Assembly: GCA_030427725.1 (NCBI GenBank)
Contig: JAUICV010000001.1
Location: 124,001 to 188,000, forward strand
Origin: Chlamydiia bacterium
GTDB taxonomy: Bacteria; Chlamydiota; Chlamydiia; Chlamydiales; GCA-2402025
Length of the DNA: 64,000 nt
Reading direction: 5' to 3'
The notes below the pieces were generated by a model, which did not search any database, was not told the origin of the DNA, and was given only the letters and a program-made list of their open reading frames with translations. Below are positions 8,161-16,732 of the stretch, piece by piece. The translations under genes were made by a program, and so were the position numbers. Position 1 is the stretch's first letter. Each line of letters starts with the position of its first letter.

Positions 8161-9717
8161 TTAGGTCAATAAAGATTTAGCAGAACCTTCTAGCCTTAAA
8201 GGAGTTTTGTGGTAATGATAAAGCATGGCAGGAATAAAAGTTAAAGTAAAAATTGTAATTACCGCTTCTTTTGGTAATTTATAATGAATGGCAGAAGCAA
8301 AAAGAAAAGGAGGATTTGATATTAAGATCAAATAGCTTTTTGTAATAATCTCATTAGTCCAGAAAATGATTTTTGCTAAAACAGGAACAAAAGAGAGACT
8401 GAAACTGATAATTAGCAGCGTCATACTCAGCGAAACTCCTACAGGAATTATCATATTATAGAGCAAGCTAAAGGGGGGGAATAGACCAATCTGGCCTAAA
8501 ATAATTGGAACAGTTGTTACACTAACGGCTAAATTGATTGCGCATGAGGATTTTATAACCATTAGAAAAATGTAGATTAGTTTCTCTATCGCTGAAAAAG
8601 AAAGGGCTTCATCAAACTGCCTGGTTCTGATCCATTGATTGCACAAATCAAAAGTTGGTTTAAAAAGAGTCAATATTCCAAACGTTGCAGCATAACTTAA
8701 TTGAAATCCTAATGACCTCAATTCTAGAGGATTGATAATAAGTAGGATAAGGCAGGATAAACAAAGAGAGTTTAAAGCTCTTGGCTTTAAAGATAAGAAA
8801 TGGCCTGTTAGATGGATTAAAATAGCTATATAGGCCCTTTTAATTGAGGCTGAGTTTCCAATATACAGCAAATAACAGGTCATAAAAAATATAAGGATTA
8901 AACATGTGGTTTTAATCGAAAATAGTTTCTTTAGAGCTAGTGAAATCGTTAGACTTAACAGGGCAAAATGGAACCCAGATATTGCAAGCAGGTGCTGGAG
9001 CCCCAATCTTGAAAATTCAAAGGCAATCATTTGATTGTCTGAGTATCCCAACGAAAGAGCCTTTAGAAGATTTCGAACCTTTTTATCGTGAATGTTTTTT
9101 GCCAGGATCTGACTAACTTTTCTTTGTAGCTGGTATCGAAACTTTGCTATAGGTAATGAAAGGGGACCTATAGGGATTAATAAGGATTCTTTATTTGTTT
9201 TTATGCAGGCCATATGCTGAGATTTTTTTTCTAAAAAGATCTGCTCGAGTTTGTATTTTTTATCGAGCTTTAAAGGTTTTTGATGCTTTAAGAGAAGCCT
9301 TGATTCAAAAGGTTTTAAGGCTAATTGATCATTTTGAAAGTTGGAAACCTGTCCTGTATAAATAATGGAGCTTCTTCCATATCTCAGATATTTTTTTGCA
9401 GAGCTAATGTGAAAATAACAAGATCCTTTTGTGGCAGGGATTTCTTTGTCGAAATCTTCTGATTGAAAGCCTGCATAAAAATACATTCCGACAAAAATTA
9501 AGAGATTCAAAAAAAGAGGCACATATAATTTACGAACGTTTAAAACTTCCAGGAAGAAGTAGCATATCGCAAGTAGAAATAGGATGAAATTTTTAGACAA
9601 ACCACAGCCAATGGACAATAACGCAGAAACGCAGGGACTAAAGGCCGGGAAATCAATACAGAAAATGCGGTAAACGTCTAAAACTTTTTTCATAGAAAAA
9701 AGTATAGATAAAATCAC
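8161..9717 (-). CDS. comEC: ComEC/Rec2-family DNA uptake channel
   Basis: ComEC forms the inner-membrane channel that passes single-stranded DNA during natural transformation. The 518-residue protein is highly hydrophobic. An N-terminal part has two or three membrane segments and a soluble OB-like domain. The competence domain follows, with the signature HLLAISGFHFALL near residue 244 and several further membrane helices. It lacks the C-terminal metallo-beta-lactamase domain of long ComEC proteins, so it is the short form. The GTG start at 9717 directly follows the stop of the NADH dehydrogenase gene; an ATG eight codons later (9693) is the alternative. As I recall, a ComEC homolog (CT339) also lies near ptsHI in Chlamydia. 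Confidence 0.88.
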   Translation of the reverse strand: MILSILFSMKKVLDVYRIFCIDFPAFSPCVSALLSIGCGLSKNFILFLLAICYFFLEVLNVRKLYVPLFLNLLIFVGMYFYAGFQSEDFDKEIPATKGSCYFHISSAKKYLRYGRSSIIYTGQVSNFQNDQLALKPFESRLLLKHQKPLKLDKKYKLEQIFLEKKSQHMACIKTNKESLLIPIGPLSLPIAKFRYQLQRKVSQILAKNIHDKKVRNLLKALSLGYSDNQMIAFEFSRLGLQHLLAISGFHFALLSLTISLALKKLFSIKTTCLILIFFMTCYLLYIGNSASIKRAYIAILIHLTGHFLSLKPRALNSLCLSCLILLIINPLELRSLGFQLSYAATFGILTLFKPTFDLCNQWIRTRQFDEALSFSAIEKLIYIFLMVIKSSCAINLAVSVTTVPIILGQIGLFPPFSLLYNMIIPVGVSLSMTLLIISFSLSFVPVLAKIIFWTNEIITKSYLILISNPPFLFASAIHYKLPKEAVITIFTLTFIPAMLYHYHKTPLRLEGSAKSLLT

Positions 9718-11010
9718 TTATTCTTGAATAGAAGGATCACTACTTGAATTTGGGTCATGCTCTGTATCTATTGTTTCATGTATAAGCCTAGCGCCTCTCA
9801 TACCAGTAAGATAGTGGAAATACCATTCAAGCATTACAGAATATCGGGTTCTAAAACCTATAAGGTATGCTATGTGAATAAATCCCCATGCAAGCCAGGC
9901 CAGGAATCCTGAAAATTTAAAATTTCCGACACAAGCTACAGCTTTTAATTTTCCGATAGTAGCCATGCTTCCTTTATCAAAATACCTAAAAGGTTTTCGT
10001 TTTGATTTGGGCTTTTCTTTCCTGATAAGATTTCCAACATAAGCTCCTTGCTGAATCGCAGCTGTTGCAACAGCTGGAATTGGTTTTCCCTTTTTGTCAA
10101 TTGCGCACGCAGCATCTCCAATGACAAAAATTTCAGGGAAGTCTGGGATTGAAAGATCCTTATCAACAATAACTCGACCTTGCCTATCTAAAGTGACATC
10201 TAATGTTTTTAAAAGGGGAGATGCTTGGTTACCAGCGGCCCAAATAACATTTCTAGCTGAAATGAATCCATTTTTTGTTTCAATGCCATCGTGAGTGATA
10301 TTTGTAACCATAGTGTTTGTAAGAACTTTGACTCCCATGTTTTCAAGGGTTTTTTTAGCTTTTTTTGATAAAGACTCAGGGTAAGGTGGTAATATTCTTG
10401 GGGCGGCTTCTACTAAGAATATCTTTGATTTTTCAGGTCGAATTCTTCTGAAATTTTTAAACATGGTGTCTTGGGCGATTTCTGCAATGGCCCCAGCCAT
10501 CTCAACGCCTGTAGGGCCTCCTCCGATCACAACAAAGTTTAAATATTTTTCTGCTTCTAAGTTGCTGTCTATTCTTTCTGCTTTTTCAAACGAGAGTAAA
10601 ACTCTTTCTCTAATGCTTAGGGCATCGACTAAAGTTTTAAGCCCCGGAGCATGTTCTTCCCAAGAATCATTGCCAAAGTAGCTATGTTTAGCACCTGTTG
10701 CGATGACTAAATAGTCGTAAGTATATTTAATTCCATTGGTTAGATGCACAACTTTATGTTCTTTATCAATGCTATGAACCTCTCCCATCAGCACAGTGGT
10801 ATTTTTTTGATGTTTTAAAATCTCTCGAAGAGGATAGGCAATATCTGCTGGAGACAAAGCTGCGCTAGCTACTTGATAGAGTAAAGGCTGAAATAAATGG
10901 TGGTTCTTTTTATCTAAGAGTAGGACGTCCATTTTGGTTTTATGTAGCTTTTTTGCTACTTTAAGACCTGCAAAGCCACCACCAATAATTATAACTTTTG
11001 TATAAATCAT
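9718..11010 (-). CDS. ndh: Type II NADH dehydrogenase (NDH-2)
   Basis: This is a non-proton-pumping NADH:quinone oxidoreductase of the two-dinucleotide-binding flavoprotein family. The FAD-binding motif GGGFAGLKVAKKL is at residues 9-21, the NAD-binding motif VVIGGGPTGVEMAG near 161, and the second FAD motif IFVIGDAA near 294. The C-terminus has an amphipathic, aromatic-rich stretch (FLAWLAWGFIHIAYLIGF) typical of membrane attachment. The length of 430 is normal. It starts with ATG and its stop abuts the comEC start, so the two are probably co-transcribed. It would feed electrons into quinone without energy conservation at this step. Confidence 0.93.
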   Translation of the reverse strand: MIYTKVIIIGGGFAGLKVAKKLHKTKMDVLLLDKKNHHLFQPLLYQVASAALSPADIAYPLREILKHQKNTTVLMGEVHSIDKEHKVVHLTNGIKYTYDYLVIATGAKHSYFGNDSWEEHAPGLKTLVDALSIRERVLLSFEKAERIDSNLEAEKYLNFVVIGGGPTGVEMAGAIAEIAQDTMFKNFRRIRPEKSKIFLVEAAPRILPPYPESLSKKAKKTLENMGVKVLTNTMVTNITHDGIETKNGFISARNVIWAAGNQASPLLKTLDVTLDRQGRVIVDKDLSIPDFPEIFVIGDAACAIDKKGKPIPAVATAAIQQGAYVGNLIRKEKPKSKRKPFRYFDKGSMATIGKLKAVACVGNFKFSGFLAWLAWGFIHIAYLIGFRTRYSVMLEWYFHYLTGMRGARLIHETIDTEHDPNSSSDPSIQE

Positions 11011-11259
11011 CTTCTAAACATCTAAAAATTAACACATTAAAACTTGGTCAAAACATAGTCTCAACCCCTGTCCCTATTGTAGTGTATTTTTAAATAATTA
11101 AAAGAGTTTATTTTTCCTGTTTGTGAGCTTTTGTCTTCAATTACTTAGTGTTTATGATGTCTGTTTTATTTATTATTTAGAAGGATGATTAAGTAATGAA
11201 GTTAATTAAATCGCACATAAAGTTTAAAAAAAGCCAAGGAAAGAGGTTGATTGTTCTTT

Positions 11260-12495
11260 TTAATTTAAGCCAAAAGGGCGCAATGCAGTTTTTTTTCTAA
11301 TCATAAGAAGGTATCCCATTCCAGAAAAACAGGTGATCGAACCTAAAATCAAGACAAAGTTTGGTCCTAATTTATGACTCAAAAACCCTCCCAATATGGG
11401 CCCTACAAGCCCTCTTATTCCAAGGAGTAGTAAATTAACGCCTGTATACTTAGAAGAGCTTTCGTTTTCTTTTGCAAAAATTGTTCCTGAGAGATGCCAC
11501 AGAAGGTGAGATCCAGCTTGTGAAACACCGTAAAGAAAGAAGGCTAAATTTAAATAAATTAATGAGTTTTGGGCAAAAAGGAGTGTAAGAGGAAATAGAG
11601 CGAACCCAAATACAATGAAAAAAGTCATTAAAGGGATATCTAGTTTATTAAGAGCTCTTTTCCAAATTCCTGTTGTTAACAATACACCAAAACCCATCCA
11701 AATATATCTAGCCATTGTGAGTTCGTGGTGGGATATATTGATCTGATCAGCATAGTAAATTGCTAATGCCGGAGCAATTAGCATAAGACCAAATCCTCCA
11801 ATCATAAAGCCCCACTGAAAAATTGCAAACTCGCGGTTAGATTTCATTAAGTAGATGCAGTCTTTCCAAGGCTGGATGAATTTATTTGTTTGAGAAGGTA
11901 AATTGGGATCTTTTTGTTGCTTTGGTAGAGGAACAGCCCTTTGAAACAAAATGCTTAAAATAGAAACTAGCGAACAAAGGGCAAAAAGATACTTCCAAAC
12001 AGAAGAGTGAAAATCTAAGAGTTTTCCCACAAAAAATCCAAGTAATATACTTTCTAAAAAACCTAAGATGAATACGAGAGAAAAGAGGTTTTCCCTAGGC
12101 TTTTTATCAATATTAATTTTCAGAATCTCCATGATTGCTGGTGTGCCAGCTCGGTAAAAGAGTTGGTACATAGCCGATGCAAAAATTAGGTACCAAACAT
12201 TGTCAAAAAAAGGAAAAAGCAAAAAGGGTATACGCCCAAGTAACCAGGCTCCAATCAAGTTCTTTAAAAGGCTTTCTTTTTTTCTCGCAATCGTTGAGCT
12301 CCAATAGAATGAAAAAAATGAAATTACTGGGCGAAGGGTAGCAAAAATTGAAAGTTGAAGTGTGGTAGCTTGAAGATCTTTACGCAAAATAAAGGATAGC
12401 AACGTAAATAGAGCTAAAAAGGGCTCGTTTGCCAAATGCATGACGACATAAGCAATCCGAGTTTTTTTGTGCCTTTGAGCTGTCAGGTTCTCCAA
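11260..12495 (-). CDS. Major facilitator superfamily transporter
   Basis: This is a 411-residue integral membrane protein with about twelve hydrophobic segments spread over the whole length and a central polar loop near residues 188-215, the two-times-six layout of the MFS. Basic residues follow the early helices (ARKKESLLK). I cannot name the substrate. The start is a TTG at 12495, supported by an AGAGGA sequence about seven bases upstream; no ATG lies before the first helix. The gene is separated from the NADH dehydrogenase by about 250 bases and is probably transcribed alone. Confidence 0.85.
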   Translation of the reverse strand: MENLTAQRHKKTRIAYVVMHLANEPFLALFTLLSFILRKDLQATTLQLSIFATLRPVISFFSFYWSSTIARKKESLLKNLIGAWLLGRIPFLLFPFFDNVWYLIFASAMYQLFYRAGTPAIMEILKINIDKKPRENLFSLVFILGFLESILLGFFVGKLLDFHSSVWKYLFALCSLVSILSILFQRAVPLPKQQKDPNLPSQTNKFIQPWKDCIYLMKSNREFAIFQWGFMIGGFGLMLIAPALAIYYADQINISHHELTMARYIWMGFGVLLTTGIWKRALNKLDIPLMTFFIVFGFALFPLTLLFAQNSLIYLNLAFFLYGVSQAGSHLLWHLSGTIFAKENESSSKYTGVNLLLLGIRGLVGPILGGFLSHKLGPNFVLILGSITCFSGMGYLLMIRKKTALRPFGLN

Positions 12496-12675
12496 TATCT
12501 GTCCTCTTTTAAAAAACCATTATTTTAATGCCCAGAATCTTTTGAGGCTATATCTAAAACGGATATCAAAAAAAAGTGTATTACCGTAAGTAAAATAATA
12601 ATTGAATTCGATTGAATCTTAAATTAATATCTAATTTTTTTATTGAAAGATAAATTATAAATATTTGATAAATTT

Positions 12676-13479
12676 ATGAATAATCATGTGAGAGAGTTTT
12701 ACGGACTAGATCACAAGCTAATAGAATCGCCTTTTGAAGATATTATTGATCTCACAGAAGAGAATGAATTTAGCTTTGATGTTCTACAGTCTAAATGTTT
12801 GGAATTTCCAAAAGGATATTTTGAACTCTCACAACTCAATTTAAAAGATAGAATTGAATTTGTTTATAGCTTCTGGCAAAAGACGCTCAATTTTATTCCT
12901 CATGTCCAAAGTTTTTTTGATCAATTTTTCTTTAATCTCGATGATGTAGGAATATATTTGGTTAAAAAAAATTTATCACCGACTTATGACTGTCATTTTA
13001 TTTATAGTGTAAATGATGACCATACTTTCTATAGAGGCTTGCCTTCGATTTCTTCTCAACATTTAGAAAGTTTGAAAAACCAATTCTCAGAGACTCTGCC
13101 TAGCGATTATTTAAATTTTTTAAAAATCCATGATGGGTTTTCAAAAGACGGTGATTTAGGACTTATTCATTCAGAAGATTTACTTCGAGAAAGAAGGCTT
13201 TTACAGACAAGAGTTCAAAATCTTCCCTATAAAGTTCAATTTCAAGAAGAAGATTTAGATCGAGACGCACTAATTCCTTTTTATAAGTCCTTTGGATTAG
13301 ATGTGTACCAATGTTTTCTTTCAAACTGGTATCCTGAAAACGAAATGGGAAACACTCTTTTTTCTTTAAGTGAAGGGTACATATCTGATTATAATGATCC
13401 AATATCAAGATCTAAAAATCTTGTGTTCCCAACCTTTTTGGACTGGTTAGTGTTTTATATGGAAGTTGTAGATGTTTAA
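12676..13479 (+). CDS. SMI1/KNR4-like protein
   Basis: The 267-residue soluble protein contains, from about residue 130, a pattern typical of the SMI1/KNR4 fold: a helix ending in LPSDYLNFLKIHDG, a DGFSKDGDLGLI stretch, and a C-terminal LVFPTFLDWLVFYME. SMI1/KNR4 domains mediate protein binding; bacterial members are often immunity proteins or unassigned. No toxin gene is adjacent. It overlaps hprK by 8 bases, so coupled translation with HPr kinase is likely, which hints at a link with PTS signalling. There is no clear Shine-Dalgarno before the ATG. Family assignment is from motif memory only. Confidence 0.65.
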   Translation: MNNHVREFYGLDHKLIESPFEDIIDLTEENEFSFDVLQSKCLEFPKGYFELSQLNLKDRIEFVYSFWQKTLNFIPHVQSFFDQFFFNLDDVGIYLVKKNLSPTYDCHFIYSVNDDHTFYRGLPSISSQHLESLKNQFSETLPSDYLNFLKIHDGFSKDGDLGLIHSEDLLRERRLLQTRVQNLPYKVQFQEEDLDRDALIPFYKSFGLDVYQCFLSNWYPENEMGNTLFSLSEGYISDYNDPISRSKNLVFPTFLDWLVFYMEVVDV

Positions 13480-14479
13480 AACAAAGATTCCTAAAGGAGT
13501 TCCTTTAGACGAAATATATGTAAAAGCTCAAAACGAGATGCAACTTAAGCTTCTTTCAAAATTAGAACTATCTAAGATCACTTTGAAAAATTCTTTTATT
13601 GAAAGACCAGGTCTTGCTCTTTCAGGCTATATTGACGGATATGATAATCAAAAAATTCTTGTGTTTGGAGAAATGGAGCAGAATTACTTAAAAGATCTTC
13701 ATCCAAATATAAGAAATGATAGATTAAAACTATTGATAAAAAAATCCACCCCCGCGGTGATCATTGCTTCAAATTTATCCCCGTTAAAAGAACTTAAAGA
13801 ATCGTGTGAAAAGCATCAGATAGCTCTTTTTAAATCTGATAAAGGAGCTATTGAAGTCTCGACAATTTTTTCTAAAATCCTATCAGATGCTTTTGCTCCG
13901 GTCGTGTCCTGTCATGGAACTCTTGTCGAAGCTTTTGGAGTTGGGCTTCTGATACAAGGAAGTTCTTCAATAGGTAAAAGTGAAGCAGCTCTTGGACTTA
14001 TTGAAAGAGGTCACCGTCTGGTTTCTGATGATGTCGTTACAATTAAAAGAAAAGAAGAAAACATTTTAGTTGGGGAAGGTCCCGAACTTTCTAGACACTT
14101 ACTAGAGATTAGAGGGATTGGAATTATTAACGTTGCGAACCTTTTTGGAGCTGTTTGTGTTAGTAGAAAAAAACGGATAGATTTAATTGTAAAATTAGAA
14201 GAATGGGATGATGAGCATTTTTATGATCGGGTTGGGCTTGAGGAAAAATATTGCGATGTTCTAGGGGTTAAGGTGATCTATCATATTCTTCCTGTAAAGC
14301 CAGGAAGGGAGGTGGCGCTTCTTTTAGAAACTTTGGTTCTTAACCATAGGTTAAAAGAAATGGGATACAATTCCGCTAAAGAATTTAATGCAAAATTATT
14401 AGCTACAATTGAAAAAAGAAAACACTCTAGAAATGTTGAGTTTTCAACAATTGAGAAAATAGATGTTCCTGATCTGTAA
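13472..14479 (+). CDS. hprK: HPr kinase/phosphorylase
   Basis: HprK phosphorylates and dephosphorylates a serine of the phosphocarrier HPr. The catalytic domain is complete: HGTLVEAFGVGLLI near residue 147, the P-loop GSSSIGKSE near 163-171, the VSDD metal-binding motif, and the signature LEIRGIGIINVANLFG near 208-224. The N-terminal 125 residues match the usual DRTGG-like N-terminal domain in length. At 335 residues the size is normal. It starts inside the SMI1-like gene and ends about 100 bases before ptsI, the gene for the enzyme that phosphorylates HPr on histidine. No HPr gene is in the gap. Confidence 0.93.
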   Translation: MFKTKIPKGVPLDEIYVKAQNEMQLKLLSKLELSKITLKNSFIERPGLALSGYIDGYDNQKILVFGEMEQNYLKDLHPNIRNDRLKLLIKKSTPAVIIASNLSPLKELKESCEKHQIALFKSDKGAIEVSTIFSKILSDAFAPVVSCHGTLVEAFGVGLLIQGSSSIGKSEAALGLIERGHRLVSDDVVTIKRKEENILVGEGPELSRHLLEIRGIGIINVANLFGAVCVSRKKRIDLIVKLEEWDDEHFYDRVGLEEKYCDVLGVKVIYHILPVKPGREVALLLETLVLNHRLKEMGYNSAKEFNAKLLATIEKRKHSRNVEFSTIEKIDVPDL

Positions 14480-14575
14480 ATACATGGAGTGAGAGTTTTG
14501 TTATTTCTTTCTGTAAGAAAAAATGTTAACCTATCGCCTAGTATAGAAGGTCTATTACTAGAAAGCGATTTTTAG

Positions 14576-16336
14576 ATGATTATGAAAAATGTAGATAACG
14601 AAATTCATTTATCTGGAACGCCAATAAGCGATGGTGTAGCAATTGGTAGACTCTACTTGATCAGCCAAGATGAACAACCTTTGATCCCAGAGTTTTCAAT
14701 TGAAAAAGATCAAGTTGATAAAGAAATTTCTAGATATCGTAACGCTTTGTCCTCCTCAAGAGAGGATCTGATTCAGTTGCAGGGATTTTTGTCGGATGAG
14801 GGGACAGGAGAAGCCTCTTCTATCATCGATACTCATATTCAAATGCTAGAAGATCCTTTTATTACGACATTTATCGAAAAGAAAATTCGAAGCCAACTGC
14901 AAAATACAGAGAGTGTATTTAGATCCGTTATGGGTGAATATGAGAAGAAATTTGTCACTCGAGGGGATCAGTATTTTCAGCAGAGGCTTATTGATGTAAA
15001 AGATCTTTCTTGTAGGATCTTAAAGCACCTTTATCCAACTAATGAAGGTACGCAGCATATCCCTTTTCATGCAGTTTTATGTGCCAAAGAATTTGTTCCA
15101 TCACACACAGCTGAAGCGTGTGTTTCAAAAGTGAGCGCCTTTTTATCTGAGATAGGCGGGGCTACATCTCATGCAGCATTGATAGCCCGTTCAAAAGGAA
15201 TTCCATTTGTTGCTAATTTAAATTACGTTAAGTTGAAAAAACACGAAGGCTCGCTTATCATCATAGATGGAACATCTGGAAAAGTTATTGTTAATCCGTC
15301 AGGAGAGACTTTAAAGAAGTTCCAACAAATAAAAGATGGTATTTTAGAAGACTATGAACAGCTTATTCAGGAATTAGAAGATGAGCCTTTTGAGCAAGCT
15401 GATTTAGGAGTAAAATTATTCGCGAATGTTGCGAATATTAGTGATATTGACTCAGCAAACTCTTGTCGAGCTCAAGGTATTGGTCTTTTCAGAACTGAGT
15501 TTTTGTTTTTACAAGATAATCTTTTTGAAATTTCCGAAGAAGAGCAGTTTGAAATCTATCTTCAAGTGATTAACAAGGCTTCTGATCTTCCTGTAACGTT
15601 TAGATTCTTTGATTTTGGTTCTGATAAGGGATTGTATGGTTCCGACTATCCTGAAGAGCCAAATCCAGCTCTAGGTTGTAGAGCTACAAGATTTTTACTA
15701 AAAGAAAAAGTTGTTTTTGAAAGACAGGTGAGAGCTCTACTAAGAGCTAGTCAATATGGTAAAATGAAACTGATGTTTCCTCTTATTATGGATTTAGAAG
15801 AGTTTAATCTAGCTAAAAATTTTGTTCTTAATGTTATGGGTCAATTGCTTGCCGAAGGAAAAACCGTTGATAGAAGCATTCCCATAGGGTGTATGATAGA
15901 GGTTCCATCTGCTGCTTTAACTTCTGATTTGCTTGCAGGGGCTTCTGATTTTTTCTCTATAGGAACGAACGATTTGTTGCAGTATACTCTGGCGGTTGAT
16001 AGAGCTAATCCTATTGTGACAGATCTTTATTATCCAGCCCATCCAAGTATTTTGAGACTTATTCGTCTCATTGTAGACAATGCAAAAGCTAAAGGAAAAG
16101 AGGTCTATGTTTGTGGAGAGATGGCTTCTTCTCCTCTTTTTGTTGAAATGCTTCTTGGTCTAGGAATTCGTAAGCTTTCTTGCGCACCAAGACATATACC
16201 TTGGACTCGGAATATGTTAAGAAAAATTGATTTAGAGGACGCTAGGGAATTTGCGACGCATCTATTAAGTCTTTCCTCTACTGAGATGATTGAGGAAGCT
16301 ATCAAGAAGCGTCACGAAGAATTAACTTCAGTTTAG
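14576..16336 (+). CDS. ptsI: PTS enzyme I (phosphoenolpyruvate-protein phosphotransferase)
   Basis: Enzyme I transfers phosphate from phosphoenolpyruvate to HPr. All parts are present in 586 residues: an HPr-binding helical region, the swivelling domain with active-site His in GGATSHAALIARS near residue 199, and the PEP-binding barrel with FRTEFLF, SIGTNDLLQYTLAVDRANP and the acid/base Cys in VYVCGEMAS. The start is ATG 14576, with a second ATG two codons later. The order ptsI-ybaB-dnaX is conserved in Chlamydia as I recall, although here ybaB and dnaX are on the opposite strand. Such systems in Chlamydiae are thought to be regulatory because sugar permeases are few. The 3' end overlaps ybaB by 4 bases. 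Confidence 0.95.
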   Translation: MIMKNVDNEIHLSGTPISDGVAIGRLYLISQDEQPLIPEFSIEKDQVDKEISRYRNALSSSREDLIQLQGFLSDEGTGEASSIIDTHIQMLEDPFITTFIEKKIRSQLQNTESVFRSVMGEYEKKFVTRGDQYFQQRLIDVKDLSCRILKHLYPTNEGTQHIPFHAVLCAKEFVPSHTAEACVSKVSAFLSEIGGATSHAALIARSKGIPFVANLNYVKLKKHEGSLIIIDGTSGKVIVNPSGETLKKFQQIKDGILEDYEQLIQELEDEPFEQADLGVKLFANVANISDIDSANSCRAQGIGLFRTEFLFLQDNLFEISEEEQFEIYLQVINKASDLPVTFRFFDFGSDKGLYGSDYPEEPNPALGCRATRFLLKEKVVFERQVRALLRASQYGKMKLMFPLIMDLEEFNLAKNFVLNVMGQLLAEGKTVDRSIPIGCMIEVPSAALTSDLLAGASDFFSIGTNDLLQYTLAVDRANPIVTDLYYPAHPSILRLIRLIVDNAKAKGKEVYVCGEMASSPLFVEMLLGLGIRKLSCAPRHIPWTRNMLRKIDLEDAREFATHLLSLSSTEMIEEAIKKRHEELTSV

Positions 16337-16641
16337 AAACTAAAGGGAAGAGAGCCTAGTCCATCTAGTTCTGATGAAGGGTTCTTTTCTTCAACTTTAC
16401 TTCCCGCGTCTGAAAATGCTGCAGAGATTAGATCTTCTAAAGCCTCAACATCATCCTTATCCACGCACTCAGGATTAATTTTAATTGAGATTAGCTCTCG
16501 GTCTCCATTAAGAGTTACTTTAACTAGACCATTACCTGCAGATCCATCTACACGAAGATTTTTCATCTCCTCTTGAATCTGGCTGAATTGTTCTTGCAAT
16601 TTGCGAGCTTGTTTTTTCATCTTTGAAAAGCCTTGGCCCAT
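16333..16641 (-). CDS. ybaB: YbaB/EbfC-family nucleoid-associated protein
   Basis: The 102-residue protein has the YbaB pattern: an N-terminal helix with many Gln and Lys (KKQARKLQEQFSQIQEEMKN), a central beta hairpin GSAGNGLVKVTLNGDREL, then a C-terminal acidic helix (DVEALEDLISAAFSDAGSKV). YbaB proteins are small dimeric DNA-binding proteins that shape the nucleoid and are usually encoded directly after dnaX, as here. It is about 90 bases downstream of dnaX on the same strand and probably in the same operon. The ATG start gives the standard length. Confidence 0.92.
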   Translation of the reverse strand: MGQGFSKMKKQARKLQEQFSQIQEEMKNLRVDGSAGNGLVKVTLNGDRELISIKINPECVDKDDVEALEDLISAAFSDAGSKVEEKNPSSELDGLGSLPFSF

Positions 16642-16732
16642 GCGAAAACCTCGAAATGTTAAAATTTATGTTTAATAATATATTGGAAAAACTATTTTAA
16701 CCTATTTCCCCAAAAAACGCCACAAGGTAATC

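Noticed and set aside
11196..11300. A 34-codon plus-strand reading frame (start MKLIKSHIKF) with a possible AAGGA upstream
   Set aside because: It overlaps the end of the MFS gene on the opposite strand, is very short and has no recognisable feature.
14480..14575. A hidden HPr gene between hprK and ptsI
   Set aside because: The gap is 96 bases, far below the roughly 270 needed, and shows no His15-type motif in any frame.
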